A program made the translations under genes and the position numbers. This document shows positions 51,414 through 60,522 of a stretch of DNA of 64,000 nucleotides, piece by piece. Under the pieces are notes generated by a model. That model worked only from the letters and a program-made list of their open reading frames with translations. It made no database searches and was not told where the DNA came from. Source of the stretch: CAIKBL01 sp050247235 (GTDB taxonomy: Bacteria > Pseudomonadota > Gammaproteobacteria > Ga0077536); contig JBFWUN010000004.1 in assembly GCA_050247235.1 (NCBI GenBank), positions 1-64,000 of the forward strand, read 5' to 3'. Position 1 is the first letter of the stretch. Each line of letters opens with the position of its first letter.

Positions 51414-53903
51414 ATGGCGGATTGGAGAGGCTGGCGCGCACGCTGCGTGTGCGCGTCGATCGCGATTGGCGCAGGCATGGGACCGACAACGGAAGCCCCC
51501 GCCGAAGGGGCCGGATTCGACGAGGAAGTGCTGGTGGTGGCGCCGACTCCGGCGGGCGGCGGGCTCGGCATTTCGCCGGATCGGCTGCCGTTCTCCACGC
51601 AGTCCGCGGATACCGATGCGCTTGAACGCGCGCAGAGCGCGGACCTGACGGATTACCTTGCCGGCAACCTCGGCAGCATCTCGATCAACAGTGCGCAGAA
51701 CAATCCGCTCCAGCCCGACGTCCAGTTCCGCGGGTTCTCGGCGTCCCCGTTGCTCGGCCTGCCCATGGGCGTGTCGGTGTACCAGAACGGGGTGCGCATC
51801 AATGAACCCCTGGGCGATGCCGTGAACTGGGATCTCCTGCCGGACTCCGCGGTCCACAGCATGAGCCTGGTGGGCGGTGCAAACCCGCTGTTCGGCCTGA
51901 ACACGCTCGGCGGCGCGCTGTCGGTCCGGATGAAGGATGGCTTCAATTTCCAGGGGCATGGCGGCGAGATCGCCGGTGGCGCGTGGGACCGGGTTACCAC
52001 CCACGTCGAGAGCGGCGGCAATGACGGGACGCTCGGCTACTACGGCAACCTCCAGTATTTCGACGAATCGGGCTGGCGGGACCTGTCGGAGTCCGATGCC
52101 CTGAATTTTTACGGTGCGCTCAGCTGGCGTGGGGCGCGCAGCGCGGCCAATGTCAGCTACCAGTACGCGGATACCCATCTCACCGGCAACGGGGCCGCAC
52201 CGGTGGGACTGCTCGCGATCGACCGGGAACAGGTATTCACGGCGCCCGACATCACGGACAACGAGCTGCACGCCATCACGCTCGATTTCACACACGCGTT
52301 GTCCGATACGATGTCGGTAACGGCCAACGGGTTCTATCGGAGTCTCGACACCGCGTCCTTCAATGGCGATGGATCCGAGTTCAACGAATGCGCCTTCAAC
52401 AACGGTGATTTCCTGCTCGAGGAACTCGACGAAGAGGGCATCGAAGCGCTCGGTCTTGATGACGACGACGTCTGTGAGAACAACGTGCTGGCCGTCGACG
52501 ATCCGGCGGGGCTCGAAGCGGCGCTGAACGCGCTGGCGGGCGGTGACGACTTCGATATCGAGGATCTCACCGGCGAGCTGTCCGGCACCGGCGTGCTCGA
52601 GGACGATGCGATCAACAACCGCAGCCGGCGGGAGCTCGAATCCTACGGCACCGACGCCCAGTTCGTCCTGACGCGAAATCTCTTCGCGCGCGACAACTAC
52701 TTCGTCGCCGGATTCAGCTACTTCCGGGGCACCGGTGGTTTCAATTCCACCGTCGAACTGTCCGGACTCGATCCGCTCACGCGCAGCACGTCCGGACTCG
52801 GTGTCGGTACTTTCGTGGACGAACTGGCGACCAACGTGCGCACCCGTACGGAAACCTGGAGCTTCTACTTCCTGGACAATCTAGCCGTGACCGACCAGTT
52901 CACGTTCACCTTCGGCGGGCGTTACAACGACGTGGACATCCGGCTGCGGGATCGTTCCGGCGCACGACGCGAACTCAACGGGGACCACGAATTCAACCGG
53001 TTCAATCCGACGGTCGGTGCGACATTCGCACCCGCCGAGGCGGTCAACCTGTTCGCAAGCTACAGTGAGTCGTCCCGGACGCCGACGCCGATCGAACTCG
53101 CGTGCAACGAGGGCGTCTTCGAGGTGGCACGCCAGATTGCAATCGAGGACGGCGAGGATCCTGACGACATCGAGTTCGAATGCCGCCTGCCCAACGCGTT
53201 CCTCGCCGATCCTCCGCTTGACGAAGTGGTTGCCGAGAGTGTCGAAGGCGGCGTCCGCGGTGTGGTGGCCGACATTGACTACCGGCTCGGATACTTCCAC
53301 ACGGTAAACAACGACGACATCATCTTTCAGTCCACGGGCAGGAACACCGGCCTGTTCGCGAACGTGGACGAGACGCGGCGTCAGGGTCTCGAACTCGCCC
53401 TGGCCGGGGCGTGGCGCGGATTCGAATGGTTCACCGCCTACAGCTACATCGACGCGACGTTCGAAAGCGCGTTCGCGGTGCTGAGTCCCAACCATCCGTC
53501 GGCTGACGCGAATGGCGAGGTGGCGGTGGAAGAGGGCGATCGGATCCCGGGGATTCCGCGGCACCAGTTCAAGTTCGGTGGAGACTACGCGTTCACGTTC
53601 GGCGGCCGTTTGGGCTTCGAGCTGCTGTACAACTCCGACCAGGTTCTGCGCGGCGACGAAGCGAACCAGCTGGAGACGGTGGATGGCTATGCGGTGGTGA
53701 ATCTTCGCGCGAGCTATCGGTTCACGCCGCGGATGGAGGCGTTCGCCCGCGTGACGAACCTCTTCGACACGGATTACGAAAACTTCGGGCTGCTCGGTGA
53801 AGACCCGACCGAGATCCTGCCGGATCTCGCCGACGCCACGCCGGTCTTTCTCGGGGCCGGCGCGCCGCGCGGCGGTTGGGTGGGCCTGCGGGTGCGCTTC
53901 TGA
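51414..53903 (+). CDS. TonB-dependent outer-membrane receptor with acidic insertions
   Basis: 829 residues from ATG 51414, preceded by GAGGGGGACG. EEVLVVAP is a TonB box. The plug begins near DLTDYLAGNLGSISIN and continues through VQFRGFSASPLLGLPMGVSVYQNGVRINEP; the barrel ends in GAPRGGWVGLRVRF with terminal Phe. Two acidic insertions, each containing two Cys, occur at 52378-52620 (about 26 Asp/Glu and no Lys/Arg) and 53101-53220. The PQQ-associated neighbours suggest import of PQQ, a lanthanide or metal complex, or an alcohol. The ligand is not known. Confidence 0.88.
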   Translation: MADWRGWRARCVCASIAIGAGMGPTTEAPAEGAGFDEEVLVVAPTPAGGGLGISPDRLPFSTQSADTDALERAQSADLTDYLAGNLGSISINSAQNNPLQPDVQFRGFSASPLLGLPMGVSVYQNGVRINEPLGDAVNWDLLPDSAVHSMSLVGGANPLFGLNTLGGALSVRMKDGFNFQGHGGEIAGGAWDRVTTHVESGGNDGTLGYYGNLQYFDESGWRDLSESDALNFYGALSWRGARSAANVSYQYADTHLTGNGAAPVGLLAIDREQVFTAPDITDNELHAITLDFTHALSDTMSVTANGFYRSLDTASFNGDGSEFNECAFNNGDFLLEELDEEGIEALGLDDDDVCENNVLAVDDPAGLEAALNALAGGDDFDIEDLTGELSGTGVLEDDAINNRSRRELESYGTDAQFVLTRNLFARDNYFVAGFSYFRGTGGFNSTVELSGLDPLTRSTSGLGVGTFVDELATNVRTRTETWSFYFLDNLAVTDQFTFTFGGRYNDVDIRLRDRSGARRELNGDHEFNRFNPTVGATFAPAEAVNLFASYSESSRTPTPIELACNEGVFEVARQIAIEDGEDPDDIEFECRLPNAFLADPPLDEVVAESVEGGVRGVVADIDYRLGYFHTVNNDDIIFQSTGRNTGLFANVDETRRQGLELALAGAWRGFEWFTAYSYIDATFESAFAVLSPNHPSADANGEVAVEEGDRIPGIPRHQFKFGGDYAFTFGGRLGFELLYNSDQVLRGDEANQLETVDGYAVVNLRASYRFTPRMEAFARVTNLFDTDYENFGLLGEDPTEILPDLADATPVFLGAGAPRGGWVGLRVRF

Positions 53904-53958
53904 TGCTCCGCGCGGAGGACCGGGGCGCAACTTCCAGTCGCCCCGCGTGGTGGTCACG

Positions 53959-54909
53959 TCACTCGACGACGACGATTCCCCACGGCATCGCGCCGACCGG
54001 GACGGTCGCAACGACCTTGTGCGCCATCACGTCGATCACCGACACCTGGTTGCTGGCACCGTCGGTGGTGTAGAGCCGGCGGCCGTCCCTCGAGAAGGCC
54101 AGTCCCCACACTCGCTTGCCGACCGGGATTTCGTGCGTGATCTCGAGGCTTTTCTCGTCCAGCACGAACACCCGGTTGGCGCGACCGCCGGCGACGTACA
54201 GTGACTTGCCGTCCTTGCCAGGCAGGATGTCCTTGGGCTTGGCCTTGTCATCGGCGAGCGGCATCCGCCCGACTATCTTGCCGGTGGCGACATCAACTTT
54301 CTTCACCTCGCCGCTGATTTCCGAAGTCGCGTAGGCCAGCTTGCCGTCGGCGCTGAAGCTCGCGGCCCGCGGGCGCGCGCCGACCAGGATGTTGGCGACG
54401 ATCTCGTGTTCGGGAATCGAAATCACGTGCAGCATGTTGGTCGACTCGCTGGTCACGATGGCGCGTGTGCCATCGGGGGACACCGCGACGCCCTCCGGTT
54501 CAATGCCGACCTTGATCTCCGCCACGCGTGCGCCCGTGCGCGGATCGAACACCGACGCCTTCGCATCCTCCTCGTTCGAAATGTACAGGTGGCCGCTATG
54601 CGGATGCACCGCAAAGGTCTCGGGGTCGTCACCGCTCGGAAAAGTCCGGGTTACCTTCAAGGTGGCCGGGTCGAGCACCGCGATTGCATTGTCACCGCTG
54701 ATCGCGACATAGATTTCCCGCCCGTCCGGTGCCACGCCGATGCCGCGTGGACGCTTGCCGACGGGGATTGTCGCCGTGACGGTGTTCGTCGCGGCATCGA
54801 TGACGGATACGGTGTCATCCATCTCGTTGGTCACGAACACCCGCGGGGCGCCGAGCGCGACATGGGCGCAGAGCAGGAGGGCAATCGCAGTCAGGGTCTT
54901 GTGAGTCAT
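53959..54909 (-). CDS. PQQ-dependent-catabolism-associated beta-propeller protein
   Basis: 316 residues, signal peptide (IALLLCAHVALGA). Repeated YVTN-type blades, such as VIDAATNTVTATIPVGKRPRGIGVAPDGREIYVA and SDGTRAIVTSESTNMLHVISIPEHEIVANILVGARPRA-like units, form a seven-bladed periplasmic propeller. This matches the family that accompanies PQQ-dependent alcohol dehydrogenase systems (TIGR03866). It starts 23 bp after the binding-protein gene. A role in electron transfer or enzyme assembly is unproven. Confidence 0.85.
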   Translation of the reverse strand: MTHKTLTAIALLLCAHVALGAPRVFVTNEMDDTVSVIDAATNTVTATIPVGKRPRGIGVAPDGREIYVAISGDNAIAVLDPATLKVTRTFPSGDDPETFAVHPHSGHLYISNEEDAKASVFDPRTGARVAEIKVGIEPEGVAVSPDGTRAIVTSESTNMLHVISIPEHEIVANILVGARPRAASFSADGKLAYATSEISGEVKKVDVATGKIVGRMPLADDKAKPKDILPGKDGKSLYVAGGRANRVFVLDEKSLEITHEIPVGKRVWGLAFSRDGRRLYTTDGASNQVSVIDVMAHKVVATVPVGAMPWGIVVVE

Positions 54910-54932
54910 ATCGATGGAGTCCTCGCAGGAGT

Positions 54933-55775
54933 TCAGGGGGTACATAGCGCCTGGCCAAGGCTGTCCAGGTCTTCCACGTCGGCGACGCCGCGAACCGGCG
55001 CTTCGCCGATTATCCGGTCATCCGCGACGAGCAGGAGCGGCTGCCGCAATTGACCGTCTACCCGGAAACTCATGTCCACGCCTTTCTGGCCATCGAACGT
55101 CAGGCGCGTGCGCAGCGCATCGAGCAGCGTGGCCGGGGCGGCAGTCTGTTCCCGCGCAACGGTATCGGATAGCAGTTTCACGGCCGCCCAGCCCGCCCAC
55201 GCCTGGTCGTTCATCGCGTCCCCGAACGCCTTGCGGTATCGCCTGTTCAATTGTGCCGCGGCGTACTTTTCGAAATCCGGATGCCACGCCCGCGCCTGGA
55301 CACCCGTCGCGGTGGGGTTCGCCTGCCGCCACTGGGCCTCGGCCGCACCCAGCATGGCGTCGCTCGGGAGAACGTGAAAGACAGTCGGCTCACATGCGCG
55401 GCGCAGCGCATCGTCCGTGTGGCTGACGTTGAGCACGGGCACCGCGGGGCTGCGTTGCGCAAGCGTTGTCAAGGTCGTGGAATCGGCGGCCACCACGATC
55501 GCGGCGACGTCGGGAGGGATCGCCGCCGGATCTGAAGTGACCTCCAGCGTGTAGCGCTGACCGAGGAACTCGCCCTGAGCCCGGGCTTCCTCGAGCCCCT
55601 GGAGTGCGCCGCGATGGGCCGGGGTGTCGGGTGTCCCGACAAATGCGATCCGGATGTCCAGTGCAACGGCGTCGGCGGCGGCCGCGACGCCGATGGTGCC
55701 CGCCGCCAGCCACAGCAGCCCCGCCAGCCCGGCCACGGTCGCCCGCAACGGGCGCCACGCGTGCATGGATCTCAC
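54933..55775 (-). CDS. Substrate-binding-like protein of PQQ alcohol dehydrogenase systems, short form
   Basis: 280 residues from GTG 55775 (AAGGAG upstream), signal peptide (GLLWLAAGTIGVAAAA). DIRIAFVGTPDTPAHRGALQGLEEARAQG, VNVSHTDD-like VLNVSHTDDALRRACEPTVFHVLPSDAMLGAAEAQWR, and AWHPDFEKYAAAQLNRRYRKAFGDAMNDQAWAGWAAVKLL recall TIGR03863, the periplasmic partner of the preceding propeller. From memory the family is longer, with about 90 more residues in the middle, so a central lobe may be missing here. No ABC permease or ATPase is adjacent. Confidence 0.78.
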   Translation of the reverse strand: MRSMHAWRPLRATVAGLAGLLWLAAGTIGVAAAADAVALDIRIAFVGTPDTPAHRGALQGLEEARAQGEFLGQRYTLEVTSDPAAIPPDVAAIVVAADSTTLTTLAQRSPAVPVLNVSHTDDALRRACEPTVFHVLPSDAMLGAAEAQWRQANPTATGVQARAWHPDFEKYAAAQLNRRYRKAFGDAMNDQAWAGWAAVKLLSDTVAREQTAAPATLLDALRTRLTFDGQKGVDMSFRVDGQLRQPLLLVADDRIIGEAPVRGVADVEDLDSLGQALCTP

Positions 55776-55984
55776 GTGAATATTCTCCTTCGCGAACCTG
55801 CCCGGTGAATTGGACCACGGATGGTAGCGAAGTTCGGCGCCGGGCGACGCGTGCCGTTGCCATCGGCGCCTGGGAATTTCGAATCCGGGATCGGGCGTTT
55901 CGTCTGGTTTTTTCGGCGGCGAGCCGGTAGGCTGAGGCGTCGAAAACCCATACCAAGATTTCCAAACTTTCGGGGAGAATCGCG

Positions 55985-56452
55985 ATGCATAAAGCGTTGC
56001 AGCTTGAAGCGGAGAAATGCACGGGATGCTTGCAGTGCGAGATGGCGTGTTCGTACGAGAACGAACAGGTCTTCAACCCCAGCAAGTCCCGCATCAAGGT
56101 CTTCACGTTCCACGACGAAGGTCGCTTCGCGCCGTACACGTGCTCCCAGTGCGCAGAAGCGTGGTGCATGCACGCGTGTCCCGTGGAAGCAATCGTGATC
56201 AATGCGCGGACCGGCGCGAAGGAAGTCCTGGAGGACATCTGCGTCGGCTGCAAAGTCTGCACCATTGCGTGTCCGTTCGGTACCGTCAACTACAACTCCG
56301 ATTCCGGCAAGGTCATCAAATGTGATCTCTGCGGGGGGGACCCCGCCTGCGCGACCGCCTGTCCGACGGGTGCCATCACATACGTCGATGCCGATCACAC
56401 CGGCCTCGCGCGCATGCGGGCACACGCCAGCCAGACGATTCCCAAGACCTGA
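55985..56452 (+). CDS. aorA: Four-cluster ferredoxin subunit of tungsten aldehyde oxidoreductase
   Basis: 155 residues, GGGGAGA before the ATG. Sixteen cysteines fall into four sets: CTGCLQCEMAC, CSQC...CMHACP, CVGCKVCTIACP and CDLCGG..CATACP, predicting four [4Fe-4S] clusters. Its position before an AOR catalytic subunit and FAD subunit matches AorA of Aromatoleum aromaticum, which wires electrons between them. It is the first gene of a five-gene operon. Confidence 0.88.
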   Translation: MHKALQLEAEKCTGCLQCEMACSYENEQVFNPSKSRIKVFTFHDEGRFAPYTCSQCAEAWCMHACPVEAIVINARTGAKEVLEDICVGCKVCTIACPFGTVNYNSDSGKVIKCDLCGGDPACATACPTGAITYVDADHTGLARMRAHASQTIPKT

Positions 56453-56468
56453 GCCGGGAGATCACATC

Positions 56469-58319
56469 ATGGGTTGGACCAGAACGATTCTGCGGGTGAA
56501 CCTCACCGAGGGCAGCTGCAAGACGGAACCGCTCAACATGGCGTGGGCTTACAAGTACCTCGGCCAGCGGGGACTCGCGACCAAGTACCTCGTGGAGGAG
56601 GTGGATCCGAAAGTCGATGCGTTGTCACCCGCCAACAAGCTCATCATGGCGACCGGCCCCCTGACGGGGACGATGGCGGCGACCGGGGGGCGTTACTCGG
56701 TCATCACGAAGAGTCCGCTGACAGGCGCGGTCGCCTGTTCGAACTCGGGCGGATTCATCGGCAACGAGATCAAAAACGCCGGGTACGACATGATCATCTT
56801 CGAGGGCAAAGCGCCGAGCCCGGTCTACCTCTACGTGGAGAACGACCGGGTTGAACTGCTGCCGGCGGACGCGATCTGGGGGAAATCGGTGTGGGAGACA
56901 GATCGGGTTCTGCACAATTTTCACCAGGATCCACTGCTGCGAATCGCGTGCGTCGGTCGGTCGGCGGAGGCCGGGTGCCTGTACGCCGCGATCGTGAACG
57001 ACCTGCACCGTGCTGCCGGCCGTTCCGGGGTGGGCACCGTCATGGCGTCCAAGAACCTCAAAGCCATCGCGGTACGAGGCACGAAAGGGGTGGGCGGAAT
57101 CCGTGATCCGCGCCAGTTCATGCAGGCCACGCAGACCGCCAAGCGCGTGCTGGCGGGCAACCCGGTGACGGGGGAAGGGCTGCCCAAGATGGGCACCCAG
57201 GTGCTGATGAACGTGATCAACGAGGTCGGCGCCATGCCGACCCGCAACATGCGCGAGGTCCAGTTCGAGGGCGCCAACCGCATTTCGGCCGAAGCGATGC
57301 ACGTGCCGCGGGAATCGGACGGCAAGCCGAACCTGACAACGAACGCGGCATGTTTCGGCTGCACCATCGCGTGCGGGCGGATATCGACGATCGACCCGAA
57401 GCACTACACGATCGTCAACAAGCCGGAGTACATGCACGCGAGCGGTGGGCTCGAGTACGAGGCGGCATGGGCGCTGGGTTCGGATACCGGCGTGGATGAT
57501 CTGGACGCACTGACCTACGCGAACTTTCTCTGCAACGAGGACGGTTTCGATCCGATCAGCTTCGGCTCCACCGTCGCCGCCGCCATGGAACTGTTCGAGA
57601 TAGGCGCCATCACGACCGACCACACCGGTGGGGTGGAAATGCGCTTCGGATCCGCCGAAGCCCTCACGCGGGCGGCCGAACTGGTGGCGCGTGGCGAAGG
57701 GTTCGGGCACGACCTCGGCCTGGGATCGAAGCGCCTCTGCGAGAAGTACGGACACCCGGATCTTTCGATGACCGTCAAGGGACAGGAATTCCCCGCCTAC
57801 GATCCGCGCGGGATCCAGGGAATGGGGTTGGCTTACGCCACCTCCAATCGAGGGGCCTGCCACCTGCGCGGGTACACGGTTTCGTCCGAGATCCTGGGTG
57901 TGCCCGTCAAGACGGACCCGCTGTCCACCGAGGGAAAACCGGAACTCGTGAAGGCGTTCCAGGACGCCACGGCCGCGGTCGATTCCTCCGGGCTCTGCGT
58001 GTTCACGACATTCGCATGGACGCTCGAGGACATCGCGCCGCAGGTCGATGCGGCGTGCGAAGGCGGGTGGAGTCCTGAGAAGATGCTCGAAGCGGGCGAG
58101 CGCATCTGGAACCTGGAGCGAAAGTTCAACATGGACGCGGGCCTGTCAAAGGCCGACGACACCCTCCCGAAGCGACTGCTGAAGGATGCGGCGAAGACCG
58201 GCCCCGCCAAGGGCAAGGTCAACAATCTCCACGAGATGCTGCCGCGCTACTACGAGATCAGGGGCTGGAACGGTGACGGTATGCCAACCCCCGAAACCCT
58301 GCAGCGACTCGCGATCTGA
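56469..58319 (+). CDS. aorB: Tungsten aldehyde:ferredoxin oxidoreductase catalytic subunit
   Basis: 616 residues from ATG 56469. GWTRTILRVNLTEG opens the N-terminal domain, PLTGAVACSNSGGFIGNEIK binds tungstopterin, and CFGCTIAC (Cys295, 298, 302) with Cys510 ligate the [4Fe-4S] cluster as in archaeal AOR. PAYDPRGIQGMGLAYATSNRGACHLRGY is the second pterin block. It oxidises aldehydes to acids and can reduce acids at low potential. Neighbours provide electron transfer to NAD. Confidence 0.93.
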   Translation: MGWTRTILRVNLTEGSCKTEPLNMAWAYKYLGQRGLATKYLVEEVDPKVDALSPANKLIMATGPLTGTMAATGGRYSVITKSPLTGAVACSNSGGFIGNEIKNAGYDMIIFEGKAPSPVYLYVENDRVELLPADAIWGKSVWETDRVLHNFHQDPLLRIACVGRSAEAGCLYAAIVNDLHRAAGRSGVGTVMASKNLKAIAVRGTKGVGGIRDPRQFMQATQTAKRVLAGNPVTGEGLPKMGTQVLMNVINEVGAMPTRNMREVQFEGANRISAEAMHVPRESDGKPNLTTNAACFGCTIACGRISTIDPKHYTIVNKPEYMHASGGLEYEAAWALGSDTGVDDLDALTYANFLCNEDGFDPISFGSTVAAAMELFEIGAITTDHTGGVEMRFGSAEALTRAAELVARGEGFGHDLGLGSKRLCEKYGHPDLSMTVKGQEFPAYDPRGIQGMGLAYATSNRGACHLRGYTVSSEILGVPVKTDPLSTEGKPELVKAFQDATAAVDSSGLCVFTTFAWTLEDIAPQVDAACEGGWSPEKMLEAGERIWNLERKFNMDAGLSKADDTLPKRLLKDAAKTGPAKGKVNNLHEMLPRYYEIRGWNGDGMPTPETLQRLAI

Positions 58320-58329
58320 GGAGGGCGAC

Positions 58330-59601
58330 ATGCAACACGTCATCATCGGCGCGGGTCCATCGGGGGTAGTCGCCGCGGAACAGCTCAGAAAACTGCAACC
58401 AACCGCAGGGATAACGCTCATCGGGGAGGAACCCGAAGCGCCCTATTCTCGGATGGCCCTGCCGTATTACCTGATCAAGCAGATCAAGGAGGAGGGGACA
58501 CACCTGCGCAAGGGGACCGATCACTATGCCAGGCTCGGAATCCGGGTCGTGCAGGATCGGGTCACGGCGGTGGAGCGTGCGCGCAAGCACGTCACACTCG
58601 CCTCCGGGGGAAGCGTGGGGTACGACAAACTCCTGGTCGCTACCGGGTCACGTCCTATCGCGCCCCCGATTCCCGGCATGGACCTGCCGGGAATCTACAA
58701 CTGCTGGACGCTCGCTGACGCCCGCAACATCGCCGCGCGTGCCAAGCCAGGTGCGCGCGTGCTGCTGATGGGGGCCGGTTTTATCGGCTGCATCATCCTG
58801 GAGGCGCTCGCACAAAGCGGCGCCGCACTGACGGTTGTCGAGATGGCGGACCGGATGGTGCCGCGCATGATGAACGACACCGCTGGAAATCTCATCAAAG
58901 CCTGGTGCGAGAAGGAGGGCGTTAAGGTCCATACGTCCACGCGCGTAACCGAAATCCGCCCAGGGCAAACCACTCCGCTATGCGCCGTGCTGAGTACCGG
59001 AGCGTCGCTCGAGGTAGACATGATCGTGTCCGCCACGGGGGTGAAGGCCAATATTGATTTCCTCGCCGGCAGCGGGATCGACACGGAGCATGGGATCCTG
59101 ATCAACGAACACATGCAGACGAACGATCCGGATATCTTCGCGTCGGGAGACGTCGCGCAAGGTCGGGATTTCTCGACCGGTGGATACACCGTGCAAGCCA
59201 TCCAGCCCACTGCCACGGAACATGCGCAGCTGGCAGCCCGCAACATGGCGGGACACCAGGGAGCGGTGCACCGGGGCAGCGTGAACATGAACGTGCTCGA
59301 CACGCTCGGACTGATCTCGAGTTCCTTTGGCCTGTGGATGGGCAAGGAGGGAGGGGAGTCAGCTGAACTGGTGAACGCGGAGCGCTTCCGCTACCTCAAC
59401 CTGCAATTTGATGGCGATACCTTGGTTGGCGCGACGAGCCTCGGGATGACCCAACACATCGGGGTGGTGCGGGGGCTGATCCAAACGCGTACCCGGCTGG
59501 GCCACTGGAAGGACAGGCTGATGGAAGATCCCACCCGCCTGATGGAAGCCTACCTCGCAAGCACCCAGGCAATCGGGTTCAACGCCGCGCTGATGAAATG
59601 A
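58330..59601 (+). CDS. aorC: FAD/NAD(P)-binding subunit of aldehyde oxidoreductase
   Basis: 423 residues from ATG 58330, 10 bp after the catalytic gene. HVIIGAGPSGVVAAEQLR is the FAD motif, VLLMGAGFIGCIILEALAQSGAALTVVE the NAD motif, and DPDIFASGDVAQGRDF the second FAD contact. It belongs to the pyridine nucleotide-disulfide oxidoreductase fold and corresponds to AorC, which links the W-enzyme to NAD+ or NADP+. Confidence 0.9.
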   Translation: MQHVIIGAGPSGVVAAEQLRKLQPTAGITLIGEEPEAPYSRMALPYYLIKQIKEEGTHLRKGTDHYARLGIRVVQDRVTAVERARKHVTLASGGSVGYDKLLVATGSRPIAPPIPGMDLPGIYNCWTLADARNIAARAKPGARVLLMGAGFIGCIILEALAQSGAALTVVEMADRMVPRMMNDTAGNLIKAWCEKEGVKVHTSTRVTEIRPGQTTPLCAVLSTGASLEVDMIVSATGVKANIDFLAGSGIDTEHGILINEHMQTNDPDIFASGDVAQGRDFSTGGYTVQAIQPTATEHAQLAARNMAGHQGAVHRGSVNMNVLDTLGLISSSFGLWMGKEGGESAELVNAERFRYLNLQFDGDTLVGATSLGMTQHIGVVRGLIQTRTRLGHWKDRLMEDPTRLMEAYLASTQAIGFNAALMK

Positions 59602-59666
59602 ATGATCGAAGCAAGGCGCCGCGGGCCATCCTCGGCCGGCGGCGCCGGCGACCCGCCGGGCAGGCC

Positions 59667-59918
59667 ATGAAACTTCAGTTGAAGCTCTACGCGACACTCG
59701 CCGAATACCTGCCGTCGGGGGCGGTATCGAACGTCGCCGAAATCGAGGTTCCGGATGGCGCAACGCCCCATCAGGTGCTGGATCTCCACCGGGTTCCCCG
59801 CGCGCGGGCACATCTCGTCCTCGTGAACGGCGTGTTCATCCCGCCGTCGCGGCGCAACGATCCCGTGCTGGCAGACGGCGATGCCCTCGCAATCTGGCCG
59901 CCCGTAGCGGGCGGTTGA
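59667..59918 (+). CDS. aorD: MoaD/ThiS-like sulfur carrier for tungstopterin
   Basis: About 83 residues from ATG 59667. A ubiquitin-like beta-grasp (MKLQLKLYATLAEYLPSG, LVLVNGVFIPPSRRNDPVLADGDALAIWPPVAGG) ends in Gly-Gly, the site adenylated and thiocarboxylated for pterin dithiolene synthesis. An alternative ATG at 59598 overlaps the aorC stop (ATGA) and would add 23 Arg-rich residues; coupling favours it, family length favours 59667. It matches AorD of the Aromatoleum operon. Confidence 0.83.
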   Translation: MKLQLKLYATLAEYLPSGAVSNVAEIEVPDGATPHQVLDLHRVPRARAHLVLVNGVFIPPSRRNDPVLADGDALAIWPPVAGG

Positions 59919-60227
59919 GTGGCTGACATCCGCGGGATGGTCCGCACGCAGGCGGAGTACGGTCTCAGCATGTCCGATCTCGAGCGCATCCTGCCCCGCC
60001 TGCTGCCAGAGGTGCCCCCGGTTCGCCACGCTGAGTGCTACTACGTGTTCACCCTCGGCCCGGACCGTCGATTCACCATCAGGGTCGGTGTAGAGCGGGA
60101 GCGGCGCCTGGCAGGGCTCCGAATCCCGACCGTTGACCTGGAATTCATGTTCGAAGGGCTTGGGGATGATGAATGCCGCGCGCTCCGGGCACGTTTCGAC
60201 CGCGTGTTTCAGAAAGGAGGGGGGTGA
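59919..60227 (+). CDS. Small conserved protein of the aor operon
   Basis: 102 residues, GTG start touching the aorD stop. Soluble, helical at both ends with a central basic strand (FTIRVGVERERRLAGLRIPTVDLEFMFEGLG). I do not recognise a domain. Immediate placement behind the MoaD-like gene suggests a role in cofactor insertion or regulation. Last gene of the operon. Confidence 0.65.
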   Translation: MADIRGMVRTQAEYGLSMSDLERILPRLLPEVPPVRHAECYYVFTLGPDRRFTIRVGVERERRLAGLRIPTVDLEFMFEGLGDDECRALRARFDRVFQKGGG

Positions 60228-60347
60228 CCCCGCCTGGCGGAGCGCCGCGTGCTCAAGCTTTCCTTCCGGCGGCCGCTCAATTGTGGCGTGAATGCGACCG
60301 AATTGGGCTCAACCTTATTTTCTGTCTCGTTTATGCTCTCGAAATGC

Positions 60348-60376
60348 TTGCCTGTGGTGCACGAATCGTCTAGTGT
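60348..60376 (+). promoter_or_regulatory. Possible sigma-70 promoter of porin
   Basis: TTGCCT-N17-TAGTGT in an AT-richer stretch of the 295-bp gap between the aor operon and the porin. This leaves a leader of about 140 bases. The -10 match is poor. Confidence 0.3.
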
Positions 60377-60522
60377 TTGCTACGTTCACACTTGCAAGTG
60401 ACGAAAGAAATTCCAAACGTCTTCAGTTGCGGGCGCGACGACCAAGCTACGCGGGGGAGCGCAGGGCTGGCGACTGAAGGCAGAAGCTTAAGCTTTAAGC
60501 ATCCTTGAGTTAGGAGGAAGTA

